Of a stretch of DNA of 64,000 nt, positions 1-12,436 are shown in pieces. Every line of letters begins with the position of its first letter. Position 1 is the stretch's first letter. The position numbers and the translations under genes are program-made. Source of the DNA: Unio delphinus (taxonomy: Eukaryota > Mollusca > Bivalvia > Unionida > Unionidae); the NCBI GenBank assembly GCA_029339505.1, contig JAQISU010000057.1, positions 4,546,001-4,610,000 on the forward strand. Reading direction: 5' to 3'. Under the pieces are notes generated by a model, which made no database searches, was not told the DNA's origin, and worked only from the letters and a program-made list of their open reading frames with translations.

Positions 1-1020
1 ATTTAGTATTGTGTTTATATTTCTCGTGCTCCGTATACACTTTATAGATGTGAAAATAGTTGAGGTACAGTGTGGATATAATGAAAATATATGGATGTTA
101 GTGTCCTTTAATACATACTTAAACATCTTGACAATATACAGACTTAATTCACTGCGAATATAATTAAAACAAAACTAGAAATATTGAAAGAATTGCACAG
201 GGATTTACATTGCTATGCTATTATTTAATGAGTCTTAATAACTGATATAAATGTGGCTGAAAGCGACTAAAATGTATTTGGGAGAGTGTGCCGTAGAATG
301 CATGATCTTGAAAATTATTTACCTCAGGATTTCATGTTCGTGAATGTGACTGGAAAATCTTGTCAATGATACTAATTGACTGCATTATCAATAATCATCT
401 TTTACTGCAGTAATGAAAAGCAATATTTGTGTATATTTTGATCGTTATTGTATAGACGACAACTTTTATGTTAACCCTTTCTGTGCCAATTCTCTACTTG
501 GAAAGATTGGGACTGAAATTCATAAAACAAACAATACGCTAATTGGCACTCTTGTAGCTAATGTTATCATATAGATTATTTTGTTTCACCTATACCAAGG
601 AAAGACGTGTGCTCTACGTACTCTAGTGATAACATGTACTGAGCACTGTTGTCAACACTTATGGACACACGTTTCATCTGTTTACACAGGCATCTAGCCC
701 AATCACCCAACTAGTCTCCAACAATTTCTGTTACAATAAATCTATGTGTAGTGAGTTATTCCATCATAGATCTTTACTTTTTCATGTTTATTCATTTCGC
801 TAATTGGTAAAACTGCACTCGGGTGAATAGTGATATAGAAAATACATGGACTGCTAGGCATGTTCGCAAAAGCCAATTAAGCTTTTCACACGAAGTCCGT
901 CAGTGATTTTTGTTTTAATCGCAAAACATCAAACGTTATCCACTATATGAAGACAAATTAAAATTGAAAAAAGTCATTTTAAGCTATGAGAGAGAGAGAT
1001 AGCGAGAGAGAGAGAGAGAG

Positions 1021-1068
<48 letters not shown>

Positions 1069-4000
1069 AATCCTGTCCTAACGATCCACTGAGTTCAGGG
1101 GTCACCTGGTCACAGCGACCGTTCTAATCACCCCATCCAAGGTTCCTCACACTTTTTCGTGGCAATAAGGACACTTCCAACGCTGAGAGGTTTTTAACTT
1201 TTGTACGGTGCTGTTAAGGACTTTTGTAACAAAATGTTACTTGTTGTAGATGCATTTTTTGACCGCCGTTTTAGAACAATTTACAACTGTAAAAACCTGA
1301 AGACTAATGATGTCTATATTTCTCAGCTTAACTGGCGACGGCGTTTTTACCAACATGACGTAGCGAATGCAATCATCTCAAGAAATTAAATGGCTGTTAA
1401 GATTTTGTAATTGAGATTTAGGTTTAATCTGCAAATAATGGCATTACACATATGATTTGGCCTAGAATAACTCTATTATTTTACAGAAAAGAATGCCGTT
1501 GACTCCTAATTATTGATTTCTTTCCTCAAAATGCTCCATCTCCATCATCAACTCAATACTGCTTTAACAGATTTGCCGGGTACCCATCCATCTAGCATTA
1601 CTCCAATATATGTATCGTGTACCTACCTAGCCTGGTACCATTATATTTGTCCTTTATGCACGAATTTATTGTGTACAAGACAACCGTAGTCTTGATTTTT
1701 GTTTCCTAAGACAAGTTACATAAACGATGTGGATGTCTTAACCTAAATCAAGCATATTGTTAAATATCTCTGTATTCTTCAGGAATTGAATTGTAAATGA
1801 TCTACTACGTTTTAAACTATTTTAAACTTTAAAATGTCTAGTTTTTTCCTATGTGATAGCCTTGAAAACCTTTTCTTTAACTGCGGCTAGGAAATTTAGA
1901 GAGGCTTCTTCTATTGTATTAAAAACATGAAACATGCTTCTATCCAAAGTGCTCTGGAATCAACCGCAGCTATCGACTTCATAACGGTAAATGTTAAGGG
2001 ATGCATCAAACATCTTTAAGCTCCATGATTAATTGAAGATGTTTCTCTCAGGAATGAGACTTAGCTGAAAAATGTTATTGAGAAGGATTTTTGATGTGCC
2101 AGCTACATTACATTGTGTGCTTAGTAAATCTTCCTTCGGTATAAGTTTGTAAGTATGTAGTTAGGGCCTGAAGTTTTTTCGTATCACATGTGACACGTAT
2201 TTTGTATAGTGTGTTATATTCGCATAGCGTGCATACAAGTCTGCCTTTAGTGAAATTTGATACGAATGTAGTTAAGGCTTTGTAAAACATATATTTCATA
2301 GTCAGCGCTATAACAATTATCAGCTTGGTTTCGAATATTGTGCACACATACTAGTTTTATTGTTTTTAAATTAATTTTTTTTAATATTTAAAAATAGAGA
2401 ACATTGTTACTTTTTCCAAAGACACGATGTTTGAAAATGTTTAAAGTAATAATTTTCCTTTATTAATCAAAATAAAAATAGGAGACCTTATTTTCATGCA
2501 TGTTTCGGTTTAATTTCTTGACATGGGGGTTGGTCTGTAAATATGCAAAGCTACTGACGTGCTTTGTTCTTTGTCGGCGGTAAAAACGCGTTTGATGTGA
2601 TGTATTTATAAGTATATCAAAACAGCTTTTGTCCAGACGTATACCACAAGACAAATGCGATATTGTATTTATTACATACCGCCTCAATAGCTAATTGAAA
2701 CAAATTAGGATTTATAAATGTTTGGTTCACTGTGTAAAAATATATTTACGTACGGACCTGTATTATGACTCTACGGTCTTAAACTGAGTAACAGATAAAA
2801 AGAAAACGTAAAACAGATACAAAGTAAAACAAATTAAGGAACTAAAAGTATTGTGAAAATATTGCAAATGGTCCGAAAAGTTATGTCATAAGTCTAAATG
2901 TATGAAGTTCCATATGAATTCCAATATTAGGCACGAACTGGCCAATGTGCCAATGGCTTGAAATATTGTGAGGTGTTATCAGTTTTTCGTTGTATCACAA
3001 TAATATTCTCCCAAATGTCATTGTCTGAATTCACCATATTTCAAATTTATTTTATAGTTTAAGAACATTATTGAGCACTTTGCAATTCCAGTGAATACTA
3101 TTTTAAATACATAAATCCATCTAGATTACAAACTGAACACAACGATATGAATGATTTTGATTCGAATTCTAAGGCAAGAATGAATAATCTCAATTCAAAC
3201 AAGTGTATATACCCTTCTACATAACATAGTTGGCAATTACAGTTTTCTGAAAATAATATGTCACCGTAAAAAAAAAATCATTCTGGACGTTTCTAAGATC
3301 AGAATCAAGACTACATGTTATTGACATTGAAGAAAACATGTTTACTAGTAATAACGATTTGAATATGTAATCCGAAACATTGCTTACAAAAAATTTTTAC
3401 TATTCAGGAACGCCATTAACTTGATTTTAAGCAAAGGTCAAGTAAAATTACAGATATACATGACATGCAATCATTAAAGAAAGCTAACAAATAATACAAA
3501 CTAAATATTCATAGCACCTCAAAGAACTAATTAGTTCAACTTTGCTGTGTGATTCTTAATGCGGACCGAACAGCTGCATAGAACACCGGATCAAGCAAGT
3601 ACGATTCAATAGGTATGAAACATGATCGGAAACGGTTTGATGTCTTTTACATGGGTCAGATTGGTAGGTCTGTAAGTTTGAACTATCTAGAAAGAAAGAT
3701 CTGAAACCTGCTACGTTTGTCTTGTCTTAATTAGATTCAAATTAGCCTCAATGAAAGTATACCTCGTTCATAGTCTAAATAAAAGCAGAAAAGAAGAGAA
3801 GTATGGTATCAAGCTTTCTCGACTCAAAACAAGGACGACTGGGTTTTAAACTATGAGTAGTATTTCAGCATTATTAGGATTTTAAAATATTCAAGATTAA
3901 CTGTTACATGACATATTCATATCTTAATATTCAATATATACTAGCTTCTCGCACTATTATTAATTACCATATTTGTCTTCTGATTTCTTACAGGATCGTT

Positions 4001-4640
4001 TGATCTTGAATTGTGGTTGCTAGGAAACGACTCACGCGTAGCATCATCAACATTTTTTCACATCAGACATTATTTGCGCGAGTACAATGTCAACATTTGC
4101 TTTCGTAGTTGGACCTTAGGTGACATATACATTTGTTATTTGAGAGTAAAAGTGACAATTAGGATCTATCTTCTGTTGAAACCTTGTAGTTAATATGTCG
4201 CCTCGGCGTTCGAAACCGACTTAGAAAACATTCCAAACCTCACGGGTCATTGCATAGTCAAAACTATCGTTAGTTATTTGTATGCAGTATAATCGTATCA
4301 GCAGAGTCGCCAGTCACATGGATGCTCTAGTTAATTCTTATCCGTAATCTCTGACCACCTTAGGTCAGGTCAGGCATCACTCGATTCCGTAAGTAGCAAT
4401 AGACGGTACTACATGTGAATGTTGAAAAAGAATGGACAGCTACACCATGCTATCCTTGGTAAGTCATAGTTGGTGCAGTAGGCGGCCAAGTAGATATGCT
4501 AATCATCCGACTGTGCAGACGAATGGCAAAAATTGTGCATAAAACGTAGGGTATCAGCACATTTGCCACAATAACTAACAACCATCCATTGCATCCTGAC
4601 CTGTCTCCAGACGTATCGAAACTGTCATGCTAATGGAATA
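1..4640. other. No gene recognised; AT-rich flank
   Basis: This stretch is AT-rich with only short ORFs that lack recognisable motifs. It holds a compound GA/GT microsatellite near 1 kb and otherwise low-complexity DNA. It is probably intron or 5' flank of the exchanger gene to the right, because the first exchanger exon seen starts in mid-codon and needs upstream exons. A search by eye for an exon ending in the usual 'LAKI'-type segment that precedes it found none here. Confidence 0.5.
988..1067. repeat. Compound (GA)n(GT)n microsatellite
   Basis: A GA-dinucleotide run, interrupted once by 'gatagc', passes directly into about 22 GT units. It is a plain compound microsatellite. Confidence 0.95.
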
Positions 4641-4829
4641 AGACAGGCCATGGCAAGAAAGCGAGGGGTGACTCTGAACAACTTTCAATCACTTTAAAAC
4701 CAACGCACGAGCAAATTATGACACTACCCCCCCCCCCCCCACTGTCTCCTTCAATCCTTGTCGTGATGGGCGAACAGGCTCATAATCCAAAGCACAATAT
4801 ATGGAACCACAAGGCAAAAAAAGTGCTAA

Positions 4830-6450
4830 ATAAGAGTTCATTTTGAAAACCGGAATGTGAAACTGGTATTGGTCGAAGAAATGTGCAGTCCACTGGGTAC
4901 AATCGATATAAACTACGAGAATGTCGAGAAACCTGGGCATCTTACAGGGAACCTATGTACTCAATTGCAGCCATGGCTCCTGTTGGAGAGTCAGAGTAGC
5001 CTCAGAAAGGACGAAGATACAGACATGGCACATGCAGCTCTTGAACCCCATAAGAAATTACAGAAACATACTCCAATTTGTACACACGACATTCATCGAC
5101 CTTACAAGGCTTATGACTGATATTTCACTACAGGCCTTTGAAAGATCATAATACAATTCGGTTTCCCAGAGAAAGTCATTATAATTACTGGCAATTCCAC
5201 GGTCGTGAAAGATGGAGAGTCATATGAGCCATTTAAAGCCAACGATGGGGTCAAGCAAGCCTGTATTTAGACCCCAACCTTCTTCGGCATGAATTTCTCT
5301 TCTATGCTTAATAATGTCTTCCATGACTTTGATACTGGAGTCGAAATTTTTTTAGACTATGGATACATCGACAGCAATATCTGCATACTTGCTTGTAAAT
5401 GGAGCGAAGCAGCCGTAGATCTCGGTAGCTTCCTTGCGCAACTGAGCGAGTTGGAGCAAACTGCCCTCCAATCTGAGGATACTACAGGTTGAAACATTAC
5501 AAGAAGTGGCTGTTCGTGATATCCTAATTGCTAATGAGTGTTCCCATCATGCCAAATCTGAGTCTGTTATTCACATTATGGAATATGTCCCTTCAGCCTC
5601 TGACAAGTTTAGTCTCAAAATCAGTATCAAACAGAGGTGGTGTACCAATCTGCACCAGGAAGACCTAACGTAGAATATACATTCCCAGTCAATGGATAAA
5701 TCCTCGTGTCTGTAAATAATTACACCGATTTCGACAGCACACGTCACGTGCAGTTCACATCGACAATTGAAACGAAAGACAATTGCAAAAGCACGTATGA
5801 CCTTTTGAATGTAGATTACGTGCAAATGTGTGGGAACAAAGAGTGATTGGTCTACAAGCCAAACTTTAGGTATACAAATCAATCGTGTTGCGCATGCTTG
5901 CGAAACCTGGACGTTGCACAGACTACATTTTTAAAAGCTGAATCATTTTCACATGAGCTGCTTTTGCAAACTGATGAATATAAGATGGCATGAAACGGCC
6001 CCATACACTGAGGTTGTCACGTAGACATTCATTCCAAATTTCCACAGGCTGCTGAAGAAATGACATTGAGATGGACAGGCCACATCAGCATGATGCCAAA
6101 AGAACGACTATTAAAACTGATTTTCTACGGCGGGCTGAATGAGAGTGATCTCAGGACGGTTAGAAGATAAGATTCCATGATTCCCTCGAACCCTGAACTT
6201 TTTGAGCATTGACCCTGAGTCTTGGTAAGATTTCAGATAGGTTTGCTCCACCTGGTGTAGTTTCGTCCATATTTCGGCTACCTACTTTGAACAGGAGAAC
6301 TAGATAGGCAGTACAGAAGTTTCCGCAGCGGAAATCTCTTAACTGTTGCACGTCCTCCATTGTTCAAGTAAATCTAAGCGGTATCTCCTGTCAAGTGTGC
6401 CACCTACAGTCCAGAGCACAAACTGGCTTGATCAGCCGCTTACATACTCA
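4830..6450 (+). pseudogene. Decayed non-LTR retrotransposon (LINE) reverse transcriptase, 3' part
   Basis: Scattered plus-strand frames give the conserved order of a LINE reverse transcriptase C-terminal half. First comes a 'FIDLT' palm motif near 5,095, then 'GVKQAC' followed by a stop near 5,250, and 'FFGMNFSSMLNN' at 5,282-5,325. Connection-domain fragments follow ('VYQSAPGRPNVEYTF' near 5,640), then the terminal 'RWTGHISMMPKERLL' block near 6,070. Stops and frameshifts break every segment, and the FADD catalytic box is not readable. The 'GESYEPF' and 'RWTGHI' segments resemble the RTE/craniofacial-development-protein-2-like LINEs of invertebrates. A 14-C run at 4,727-4,740 lies just upstream. 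This is a dead copy; subfamily uncertain. Confidence 0.75.
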
Positions 6451-6938
6451 CATAAATCAAACCAGTTATTGTTGTCATGCTCATCTTCGAACTCAGTGGA
6501 TGAATAAATGATACGATGACTTGCATATCGTCCAGTATCTCTCGCACTTTCTTTTATTATAATGTTTAGTGTATGGCACCTTTTACTAGAACGAAACATC
6601 TATAGAATGCCTGCATCGATCAATAAATATATCATATATCATAATGAAAATGATAATGCGAGTATTTGCGTATCAATATCAACAATAGCGCGCAAAATAT
6701 TAGTTCATTTCTTATTTGAGTACAAAGGATATATAACCGCTGAAATATATTAGCGCCTGATTTTTTGATGTCTCCGTTCAACACGTTTAACACAAATTCT
6801 GGTTAACCAAGGGTTCATGCACGACATACTGTGACACTTTAACGTGGTGGAATAAAAGAGCACAAGTACTGAGTACGTGTCTTTATGAAGAACACAATGG
6901 TTTGGCCCTAATTTGTGTAAGCCTACCATGATATGCTT

Positions 6939-6939
<1 letters not shown>

Positions 6940-6993
<54 letters not shown>
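6940..6993. repeat. (CT)n microsatellite
   Basis: About 27 uninterrupted CT units. It is one of several GA/CT arrays in the window. Confidence 0.95.
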
Positions 6994-6996
<3 letters not shown>

Positions 6997-7395
6997 ACGT
7001 GTGTCTGTATTATTACCTGAGCTGATTGCAGTTGGCACGTACATTGCTTACGTCATCACAATTGATGATGGTAAAGTTCAAGTGGACTTCACGTAGAGAT
7101 ATCTACATATTGATAGTATTTGAAACAGAGTCACATTACGTCAAGCTAGAACAGACTGAGAGCTGCAACAGTGATAAACAATATATGATGTCTTCATGTA
7201 GTCGTCAGATAGTTACTTTATCAAGAAACATCAAGAATGTGATAAAGAATATAAAAAATAAACACTTATAACAACTCTTTAAGCAAATGGAACAAGGCAA
7301 ATGCAATATTTATAACTGGAAAAAAATATTCATTCCAAAAAGTAGACAACTTACATAGAATCCGTAGCTTCAACCAATCAACGGTATCTTTTTTG

Positions 7396-7396
<1 letters not shown>

Positions 7397-7444
<48 letters not shown>

Positions 7445-7492
7445 AATTAATAATGATAATAATAATAGTAATAATAATAATAATAATAATAG
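7397..7492. repeat. (TAA)n microsatellite
   Basis: Two adjacent ATA/TAA trinucleotide runs separated by a short degenerate spacer. Confidence 0.95.
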
Positions 7493-8389
7493 ATAGACAA
7501 AGCTGAATTGTACTGAAATCTCGGCATACACTACGAATATACATAACCATATCTAGTCACATAACCTAGCAATGCTTTCAAAAATGCAATTCGCAGTAAA
7601 CTATGGTCTTCAACCATTATATGTTCTGCTGTGCGCAGTTCAGCCGACACAATGGAAATTAACTTAACTCTTCTAAGATACCACCTGACCGACCTTTTGG
7701 GTGGTAAAAATCCCCAAACGCGTCCAAATATGAACTAATAATTGTATGTTTAATAGCTGTAAACACGTACGCAAGCATTTATAGATCTACACAATCTTTC
7801 GTTGTTATGTATATTTAATTTGCATTGTGTGTTAGATGATTCATTTAGACTTACATATACTTGCGATTTATGTCTAAACGAACAGTGTACACTCGGGACG
7901 GAATATAAATAGAATTCCATAAATCCCAGGGTCACCTCACATTCATGTTATTAGAGGTAAGCCTTTAATTATATATTAAAATACAGTTTTTTCAAGGGAA
8001 ATTATTTTTTTTTAAAAAAAAGCGGCAAATGTAATTTGACATATGTTTACAGTCACTATCATGGAAATGCATTTATGCAGGAAATCTGGTAAAGAATAAG
8101 CGACGGCAGTAGCATTCGTAGTTGTCAGTCATCATTAGCGGCAGAGAGGGCGAAATGACCTTTTGTCTGAAACAAAATTTGCTTTATAAAACAAATTCAT
8201 ACGAAAATGAAATGAGAAAAAATATATGATCAAATATGCCAAATCGAATCCACTACTTGACCGAGAATTTCTGTATTTGAGTTATTTTATTTTATTACTT
8301 TATCTTTTGTTGTTAGTGTTATTTAACATTTGTGTGTTTTGTTTACCCACCAGACATTTCATCGAGGTCGGGCCCTCTCGACTGCTGTA

Positions 8390-8935
8390 ATTAGATAATT
8401 ATTAAATCAATGCCTTAACCAAACTTTCCATCAAGACATACACGATCTAGCGACCTATGATCATACACATTTATCGTTATAACTCCATGTGGGTAGCTTG
8501 CGCACGTGAAAAGAAATTTTGTAAACTTAATTATATCCATATCTCCTGAACACCAACACCAGCTAAAATATTACAGTTATCTCTGATCACTTTCGGAATT
8601 AGTGCATATCTCTGTGTAGCATCAATTGTGTCAGTATTTTTTTATGTTCGCCTCTAGAAAAGATTCTTGCTGGATTTGACTAAATTATTAATAAATCCAT
8701 CAAAATGAATAATATCATAACCTTCATTTAATAGTTTTGCGTTCTCATTACTATCTTAAAGAACATCGTAGCATCACTGATCATTGAGATGGTTCCGCTA
8801 AATATAATAATTTATCCCACTTGAGTCATCTCATTATTAAATTAAGTAATAATTGTGTCTTACCAGACCCAGATGGGCCTATTATTATCATCCTAATAGA
8901 ATTCAGTAGCGTTGGATGATTTTTGACTTGTTCTT
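8390..8935 (-). pseudogene. A32-like (FtsK/HerA) DNA-packaging ATPase remnant
   Basis: On the minus strand, a hydrophobic strand leads into a perfect Walker A motif, 'MIIIGPSGSGKTQLLLNLI', at about 8,900-8,840. An in-frame stop follows immediately and then more fragments. A downstream segment 'CASYPHGVITINVY' (near 8,500) resembles the C-terminal part of Polinton ATPases. In this family the enzyme pumps viral DNA into a capsid. The Walker B region could not be read with confidence. The ATPase sits head to head with the plus-strand PLA2 gene. Family call is by motif and context. Confidence 0.6.
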
Positions 8936-9002
8936 GTTATCATGTCGCTGAAAAATCAATTATCTATATTATAAATATATGAATTTATATTATTTACATT
9001 GT

Positions 9003-9470
9003 AGAGTTAAAACTCCAACCACTGATTTCTCAGCCGTTACAACAAAAAATAGGAAAAAAATGCATATAGTGGAAAATGTGCATTATGTGACAGAACCGTT
9101 CTTTCGTTTATATCTAAAATTCAATATAAAGATGACGGAGATATTGATACAATAATGTCAAAATGTTCAGGAACTCCATTGGGTAATACTCAGGAGAAAA
9201 TCATCTAATATAATTATTGTGGTCCTGAAACCTGACTTGATATTCGACTTGACCAACGAGATCAACCAACACCTAGAGAGTATCCAATACATGCAATTGA
9301 TCAAGTATGTCATGTTCATGGTGTAGCGTGTAACAATAAAGATTTACAACAACAAGATATTGCAGGCGTGAAGTTGATACACTCGTTAAATTCCATAAAG
9401 ATAAATCTTTTATAGAATCATTAGCTAATTGGTTAGTAAGATCTGCGATGAAAGATAAACTAGGATGAGC
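9003..9470 (+). pseudogene. DUF5679-like zinc ribbon fused to parvovirus-type phospholipase A2 domain, broken
   Basis: The 5' part gives 'AVTTKNRKK' then 'KCALCDRTVLSFISK'. This matches the C-terminal half of a small CxxC...CxxC zinc-ribbon module (DUF5679-like). About 20 codons later the frame reads 'YCGPET', a stop, then 'LDIRLDQ' and 'PIHAIDQVCHVHGVACNN'. That is the calcium-binding 'YCGP' loop and the degraded 'D..C..HD' catalytic helix of the secreted-type PLA2 fold also found in parvovirus VP1. The His is kept ('CHVHG'), but the Asp next to it reads as Gly. A frameshift near 9,405 leads into 'SFIESLANWLVRSAMKDKLG'. In viruses such a domain helps virions breach endosomes. This copy is dead. 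Confidence 0.6.
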
Positions 9471-9499
9471 GGCCGATAATTAATTAACAGATTATTAAA

Positions 9500-10420
9500 T
9501 AATAGAATCGATTTATTATAGCCCAAGAGGATAATGAAAACGTAGAGCAGCGATTAGTAAACTCGCTGATGCAGCAAATGTTGCACGGTATGTTACTTAG
9601 CACGACAGGCAATATGTCAAATTTATTTACTACCACCTAAACAAATTCAGTGCGCACATTATGTCACTATTCCCAATAAAGTCGAGCAGGCAGATATTTC
9701 GTTATTACCGCATGATACTATTACAATTGATAGACGTCAATACACATACAAATACGCGTTAGCTGTCGTTGATGCTGCAAGTAGATGTAAAGAAGCAGAA
9801 CCATTATCAACTAAAACTGCTGCTGTATTTGTATTAGCTTTCGAGCAAATTTTTAAACAAGGACCCATGTTATGGCCACTACCTCTACAAGTTGATCCTG
9901 GCAAGGATTTTCCCGGTCCAGTATCATCTCTGATGATCAAACATGGTGTCGAAATCAGACGAGGACATGCCGCTATTCATCGTGATCAGGCAATTGTTGA
10001 ACGCTTTAATTGAACACTTGATGAGCGGTTATTCGGATATTATTATGCAAACGAAATATTCATGAATGACGTTTACAAAGATGTGAGACTACTAAGTGTG
10101 ATAGCTGAATTAAATAATGAGGTTGCCAGTGCACATTCTATGAAACTTATCAATGTATTCACAAAAAGCAAAAACAATTTTACCAATAAAACGACAACAC
10201 GTATTAGGCAATGTTACCGTAAGATATTTATATATGAACCTGGTTAGCTTGATGTCGGTAGAAAAAAGAGCGACTGATCCTATTTGTAGTGTAACTGCAC
10301 ATAAAACTTCAAGTGTGGTAAGATCTATTCCTCAACTAGGATTAGCACGTGAACAAATACAAGTAATTCCTGAAGATATACAATTATCACCGTCTTCACC
10401 TAACGTCTTGACGTCGATTA
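9500..10420 (+). pseudogene. rve-type (DDE) integrase of Polinton/adintovirus kind, broken
   Basis: Fragments read in order along the plus strand: 'RAAISKLADAANVARY' (near 9,545), then in another frame 'RQAICQIYLLPP', the core, and a C-terminal tail. In the core the three expected acidic residues survive: Asp in 'EQADISLLPHD', Asp in 'LQVDPGKDF' and Glu in 'HRDQAIVERFN'. A stop codon follows immediately after that last motif, before 'TLDERLFGYYYANE'. After another shift, 'VRYLYMN' and 'KRATDPICS' match the usual C-terminal domain. The family inserts the element's linear DNA into the host genome. At least three disruptions make this copy inactive. The remnant is clear enough to identify the element type. 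Confidence 0.8.
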
Positions 10421-11132
10421 CACTCAAGATGAGTCAGCATCATATTTTCGCGCGTGTGACCAATACTACTATCAATTCTATCTACGATAAATTATGTGTA
10501 ATCATTATCTGAATATTTCATAGCATTACTGTGGTACACGTTGCACAGTGATTATTCTGTCTTTGTTTTAATTTCATGATAAATTTAGCGTCAAGATCAA
10601 TGTCGCGTTTGACACATTGTTATAACTTGATATTTGTGCTTACTAATTCTTTGCTAACAACATCGTTCTTGGTGCCAGCCGTTTATGTAAAATATATAAT
10701 ATTCCGACGCAACTGATATTCTTCTAACTAGAGACACTGCGAGATAAAGTAAATTTGACCATGCCATACCATTATCGACGACCTCAATAATTTTGTCATA
10801 GATGGTTAATCCTTAAAACGGATGAATGGATGAATTGTCACTACGAATTCTAGCGTCCATGAAGTTCTGTCCATAGCTAATGCGCTCTCCATAACATTGA
10901 AAGGAATGTAAATATATTATTTAACACAAGAATTCGTTTTTCTGACGATCCTGGTATATCAAATTCAATATTTTCTTTCAGTGTATCGACTGTGCGATAA
11001 CACAATGGTACAGTTATATGATTAAAGCAAATCTCAATGTAACAAATTTGTTTGTTGTTGAAATGTATCACGACCTATCTGTCTACTTTCAACTATCAAA
11101 TCATCTGGTCTCCACAAATTCCAAAAAATCGT
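10421..11132. other. Element A spacer, nothing recognised
   Basis: This is AT-rich DNA between the integrase remnant and the opposing helicase remnant. A 64-residue minus-strand ORF (11,071-10,877) contains a short hydrophobic stretch but no recognised motif. Confidence 0.4.
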
Positions 11133-11660
11133 TTATATTTGTTTCTGGACTATATCACGCACCATTTCAGGCTGAACTTTATTTGGTTTTAGTCTGATTA
11201 TTTTTGTAAGCTCTTTTAATTCTGGATCACGCGCTCTACGGTCATCAGCTATTTCTTCATAATAATATGTAAAACCTTTCAGCCATTCATGCTGAGACAA
11301 TCCAACAAATGGTGCTGATTGACCATGATCGTCGCACATTACCACAACAGTAACATCAACCAATCTAAAAATAGTTTTAATATATCTTTAGATACTGTGC
11401 AAATTGCATCCCAAATGATGATCTTTGGGATATATTTTTCACCCATTCGTTCCGGATTCCATTGATCTGCTTTCCATCATACAAATGTATGATTTGAGCA
11501 CGATTTAACTCCTCGTTTGCTCATTTCCCTTGCTAGTCTGTGTCTAGTAGTTAAAACGATCATATCAACGGAGTTTGACGAACTCTGTCGAAATAATTCG
11601 ATCACATGAGTTGTTTTACCAGAACATCTTGGTTCATTGAGACAAAGTCCTTTTGTCTAG
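11133..11660 (-). pseudogene. SF1-like helicase remnant of element A
   Basis: Minus-strand translation gives 'PRCSGKTTHVIELFRQ', a slightly altered Walker A motif, near 11,630-11,585. Next comes 'VLTTRHRLAREM' (motif Ia-like), a stop, and then 'WNPERMGEKYIPKIIIWD' (motif II-like, a DE-type position). After a frameshift, the ORF 11,363-11,133 gives 'VVVMCDDHGQSAPFVG' (motif III-like, Asp-Asp then Gln), followed by 'DDRRARDPELKEL'. This order fits a superfamily 1 DNA helicase of the sort carried by viruses and large transposons. Exact family uncertain; gene broken by one stop and at least one frameshift. Confidence 0.55.
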
Positions 11661-12273
11661 ACACAGGAGCAGATGACAATTCTGATATTTGATTTTTTCG
11701 TAATAAATATAATTGATTTCTGAGTCGACAGATTCAGATTAATTATATAATTTTTCTTCTTTTTATTTTCCATTCAACCCATGATATACTGTAAGCAGTA
11801 CTTATATAAAATTGATTCCGAAATTCAGAATTTTTTCTTTCGATATAAAATGAATTTGAAGCGATTCTAATCGTGGTTTTAGAAAATCTGTTTATCATTA
11901 ATAACTTTATCGAAACAGGCGAACATAGCGGTCTTCAGTGAGTAAACTGCAGTGAATCTCCATGAATATAACCAACCGTTGTACCTAATTTAGTTCCGAT
12001 AATAAAACTAAGCGTTTTTTTGTCAATAATTAATCTTGTAATTTGTCGTTTGTGATTATATCGTTACCCTTGCGTAAATTTACCGATTATTTTTAAACAT
12101 TGGTTATATCAGAATTATCATCCTCAAAATATTTATATTGTTATGATAACCAAACTTATTTCTGCGGACGATATAATATAATCGCTTGATTTATTTCCTG
12201 AAATATCAGCATTTTCTGTTGATCATATATAGTAAAAATACAATAGGTACCCACTTCTTTTGTGAAAGATTTC
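11661..12273. other. Element A, no clear gene
   Basis: Only short minus-strand coding-looking fragments occur here, interrupted by many stops. They may continue the helicase gene upstream, but no motif was recognised. Confidence 0.35.
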
Positions 12274-12436
12274 TACCAAACCATGCGGAACAAATTGGGT
12301 GAAGATCTTCAGCCTACCAAACCATGCGGAACAAATTGGGTGAAGATCTTCAGCCTACCAAACCATGCGTAACAATTTGGGTGAAGATCTTCAGCCTACC
12401 AAACCATGCGTAACAAACTGGGTGAAGATCTTCAGC
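12274..12436. repeat. Four tandem 41-bp repeats, each with the palindrome GAAGATCTTC
   Basis: Units start at 12,274, 12,315, 12,356 and 12,397, exactly 41 bp apart, and differ at only a few bases (for example 'gcggaac' against 'gcgtaac'). Each contains the perfect 10-bp palindrome 'gaagatcttc'. The array lies inside virus-like element A, so it could be an iteron-like control or origin region, or simply a young tandem duplication. Confidence 0.95.

Larger units (their letters stand above)
6451..8339. other. No gene recognised; microsatellites
   Basis: This is AT-rich DNA with a CT array at 6,940-6,993 and a TAA array at 7,397-7,492. The long ORFs here (runs of Arg-Glu or Ile) are translations of those repeats and are not genes. 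Confidence 0.6.

Noticed and set aside
7266..7550. Ile-rich ORF on the minus strand (also 14,281-14,496 and the Asn-rich ORF at 18,123)
   Set aside because: Translations of TAA/AAT trinucleotide arrays.
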